A DNA stretch of 6,287 nucleotides from Candidatus Saganbacteria bacterium. Its GTDB lineage: Bacteria > Margulisbacteria > WOR-1 > O2-12-FULL-45-9 > XYB2-FULL-48-7. The notes under the pieces were generated by a model. That model did no database searches. It worked only from the letters and a program-made list of their open reading frames with translations, and was not told the origin of the DNA. Shown in pieces: positions 4,730 to 6,287 of the stretch (the first letter of the stretch is position 1; every line of letters begins with the position of its first letter). The stretch lies in contig JAGVQF010000202.1 of assembly GCA_020051815.1 (NCBI GenBank), positions 1-6,287 of the forward strand. Direction: 5' to 3'. A program made the translations under genes and the position numbers.

Positions 4730-6028
4730 ATGGACGCCGATATTGTCATCAAGAATTGCATGGTCCTCACGATGGATGAGAATTTAACTCTCCACGCCAA
4801 AGCCGACCTCGCGATCAAGGGCTCAAAAATCGTCGATATTTCTCCTCAAACAAAGTATAAAGCCAAAAAAACGATCGAAGCCAAAGGCAAGCTCGTTATG
4901 CCCGGGCTTATCAACTGCCATACCCATGCGGCGATGGTCATGATGCGAGGGCTGGCTGACGATATGCCGCTCGAAACCTGGTGGCGCCAGTTCATTTTTC
5001 CGCTGGAGAAGAAATTGCTCGATCCGAACTTCATCAAGGTCGGCGTCGGCCTGGCGGCGGTTGAGATGATCAAGTCGGGGACGACAGCATTTAACGATAT
5101 GTACTTTTTTGAGGACGCGGCGGCTGAAGTATGCAAAATGATCGGCATCAGGGCTTTTTTGGGGGAGGGGATACTTGATGTGCCGACGCCCGATTTCCCC
5201 GGGCCGGAAAAGGCATTAGCCTTTGTCGAAAGCCAGCATGTGAAATGGAAAGACGACCCGATCATCCACCTGACGGTGGCGCCGCATTCACCGTATGCCT
5301 GCTCGCCGGAGACGCTCAAGAAAGCCTGGAAATTGGCTGATAAACTTAACTTGCCCATTCATATCCACGTGGCCGAAACCGAGAACGAAGTCGCCGAGAT
5401 CAAGCAGAAATATGGCGCCAGTCCGGTCGAACATCTCGAGAACATCGGTTTTCTTAATGAGCGTGTCATCGCCGCGCATTGCGTCCACTTGAGCGATAAA
5501 GAAAGAGATGTCCTGGCCAGGAGGAAGGTCAATGTCGCCCATTGCCAGGAGAGTAATATGAAGTTGGCGGTTGGAGCGGCTCCCATCGTTGAACTTATGG
5601 GCAAAGGAGTGGTGATTGGTCTGGGCACAGACGGAGCGGCCTCGAACAATAATCTCGATATGTTTGACGAAATGGACGCTGTGGCCAAATTCCATAAGGC
5701 GATCCGGCTTGATCCGACGGTCATGGAGGCGAAAACTGTCCTGCGTCTGGCCACTTCCGACGCGGCCAGGGTCATGCAAAGGCCGGATATCGGCTCGCTC
5801 TCGGTCGGCAAAACCGCCGATATTATTATCGTTGATCTCTGTCAGCCGCATCTGACGCCTCTCTATAACATCTATTCTCATCTGGTCTACAGCGCGGGCG
5901 GCTCCGATGTCGATACTTCGATCATCAATGGCAAGCTGGTCATGGAGAACAGAAAAATCCTAACGGTTGATGAGGACGAGATAATTGACAGGGCGAATTT
6001 CTTGGCCAAGGAGGTTCGGCATGTCTAA
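4730..6028 (+). CDS. mtaD: 5-methylthioadenosine / S-adenosylhomocysteine deaminase
   Basis: MtaD is a cytoplasmic metal-dependent amidohydrolase converting methylthioadenosine to methylthioinosine and S-adenosylhomocysteine to S-inosylhomocysteine. The 432 residues match the family's normal length. Metal and catalytic residues are all visible: H64 and H66 in NCHTHAAM, H213 and E216 in HIHVAET, H250 in AAHC and D301 in GLGTDGAASNN. Their spacings (H213-E216 of 3, H250-D301 of 51) equal those I recall for the Thermotoga enzyme TM0936. MMRGLADDMPLETWW at 71-85 and APHSPY at 184-189 are substrate-pocket segments of this deaminase group, separating it from guanine or cytosine deaminases. The start ATG 4730 fits the conserved IKNCMVLTMD beginning and directly follows a -10 element. 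The last 8 bases overlap the next gene, a phosphorylase acting on the same substrate or its product. Confidence 0.95.
   Translation: MDADIVIKNCMVLTMDENLTLHAKADLAIKGSKIVDISPQTKYKAKKTIEAKGKLVMPGLINCHTHAAMVMMRGLADDMPLETWWRQFIFPLEKKLLDPNFIKVGVGLAAVEMIKSGTTAFNDMYFFEDAAAEVCKMIGIRAFLGEGILDVPTPDFPGPEKALAFVESQHVKWKDDPIIHLTVAPHSPYACSPETLKKAWKLADKLNLPIHIHVAETENEVAEIKQKYGASPVEHLENIGFLNERVIAAHCVHLSDKERDVLARRKVNVAHCQESNMKLAVGAAPIVELMGKGVVIGLGTDGAASNNNLDMFDEMDAVAKFHKAIRLDPTVMEAKTVLRLATSDAARVMQRPDIGSLSVGKTADIIIVDLCQPHLTPLYNIYSHLVYSAGGSDVDTSIINGKLVMENRKILTVDEDEIIDRANFLAKEVRHV
6008..6014 (+). promoter_or_regulatory. Strong Shine-Dalgarno site of the phosphorylase gene
   Basis: AAGGAGG sits 6 bases before ATG 6021, inside the last codons of mtaD. 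It fixes the phosphorylase start and shows the gene is expressed as the second cistron of an mtaD operon. Confidence 0.88.
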
Positions 6029-6287
6029 AATAGGAATCATCGGCGGCTCGGGCGTGGAAAAACTTGATCTGGGCAAAGAAGTCGTTTTTCTCAACCGTCA
6101 CGGCGACCATTATTGCTCGCCGCACGAGATCGATTTTCGGGGCAATATACAAAAGATGAAGGAGGCAGGCGTTAGCGGGATTTTGGCCACCGCGGCGGTC
6201 GGTTCGCTGAATATAAAAATGAGGCCCGGCGACTTTGTCCTCCTCTCCGATTTTCTCGATTTTACTCGGACGCGGGCCGAATTTATC
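6021..6287 (+). CDS. mtnP: Methylthioadenosine/methylthioinosine phosphorylase, 3'-truncated by window edge, with a shortened N-terminal region
   Basis: The 89 visible residues match the MTAP/PNP phosphorylase family: IGIIGGSG at 4-11 (phosphate loop), FLNRHG at 23-28 with phosphate-binding R26-H27, SPHEIDFRGNI at 33-43, AAVGSL at 58-63 and PGDFVLLSDFLDFT at 69-82. The enzyme splits methylthioadenosine, or methylthioinosine, into base plus methylthioribose-1-phosphate. Because it follows a deaminase that makes methylthioinosine, the inosine form is a reasonable substrate; the residues that decide base preference lie beyond the window. Two oddities stand out. Only 16 positions separate Ser10 from Arg26, against 42 in human MTAP (T18 to R60), so a loop/strand segment of about 26 residues is absent. 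The position of human T93 is Ala58, although Thr57 is next to it. It overlaps mtaD by 8 bases. Confidence 0.88.
   Translation, partial: MSKIGIIGGSGVEKLDLGKEVVFLNRHGDHYCSPHEIDFRGNIQKMKEAGVSGILATAAVGSLNIKMRPGDFVLLSDFLDFTRTRAEFI

Noticed and set aside
4464..4787. A plus-strand open frame spanning the tsaC start, the palindromic element and the mtaD start
   Set aside because: It overlaps two real genes and a repeat, shows no family resemblance and has no ribosome site.
5288..5881. A 197-codon open frame on the minus strand opposite mtaD
   Set aside because: It lies entirely within the well-supported mtaD gene, has no recognisable motif, and its composition is that of a reverse-complement shadow.
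6169..6179. GCGTTAGCGGG in the phosphorylase gene, identical to 4680-4690 in the palindromic element
   Set aside because: The 11-base match has no extended similarity on either side and encodes the expected G-V-S-G of the family; chance matches of this length are expected in a window this size.

Overview
The window holds eight genes, two of them cut by its edges, in a compact layout with only about 300 bases of intergenic DNA. No rRNA, tRNA or phage gene is present, so the host can only be guessed. A predicted outer-membrane beta-barrel with a signal peptide and a C-terminal aromatic signature points to a diderm (Gram-negative) bacterium. Moderate GC, leaderless first genes with strong Shine-Dalgarno sites inside operons, and an unfamiliar barrel family would fit an uncultured lineage such as Margulisbacteria/Saganbacteria. 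That placement is a low-confidence impression, not a result.

Layout. (1) 1-3268, plus strand: the end of purN, then purH (ATGA overlap), then a barrel protein gene whose Shine-Dalgarno overlaps the purH stop. (2) 3265-3931, minus strand: mntA-hepT, a nucleotidyltransferase/HEPN toxin-antitoxin pair with its own TTGACA-N17-TAAAAT promoter. Its stop codon overlaps the barrel gene's stop in a TTAA palindrome. (3) 3963-4561, minus strand: tsaC, ending inside a G/T-rich octamer tandem repeat. In the tsaC transcript this repeat is C-rich and G-free, like a Rho loading site. (4) 4562-4729: a divergent intergenic region filled by a palindromic, MITE-like element between two extended -10 promoters. 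Each -10 lies exactly 6 bases from an ATG, so both flanking mRNAs are probably leaderless. (5) 4730-6287, plus strand: mtaD overlapping the start of a methylthioadenosine/methylthioinosine phosphorylase gene (mtnP-like), cut by the window end.

How the genes fit together. PurN and PurH carry out formyl transfer and ring closure in de novo IMP synthesis. MtaD and the phosphorylase process the S-adenosylmethionine by-product methylthioadenosine and would return a purine base for salvage. TsaC starts the t6A tRNA modification. MntA-HepT is a mobile accessory module. No new multi-gene system is evident. The most distinctive features are non-coding or structural: the paired leaderless promoters around a palindromic element, short tandem arrays at gene boundaries (heptamers in the purH and barrel gene starts, octamers at the tsaC end), and a phosphorylase about 26 residues short between its glycine loop and RHG motif.
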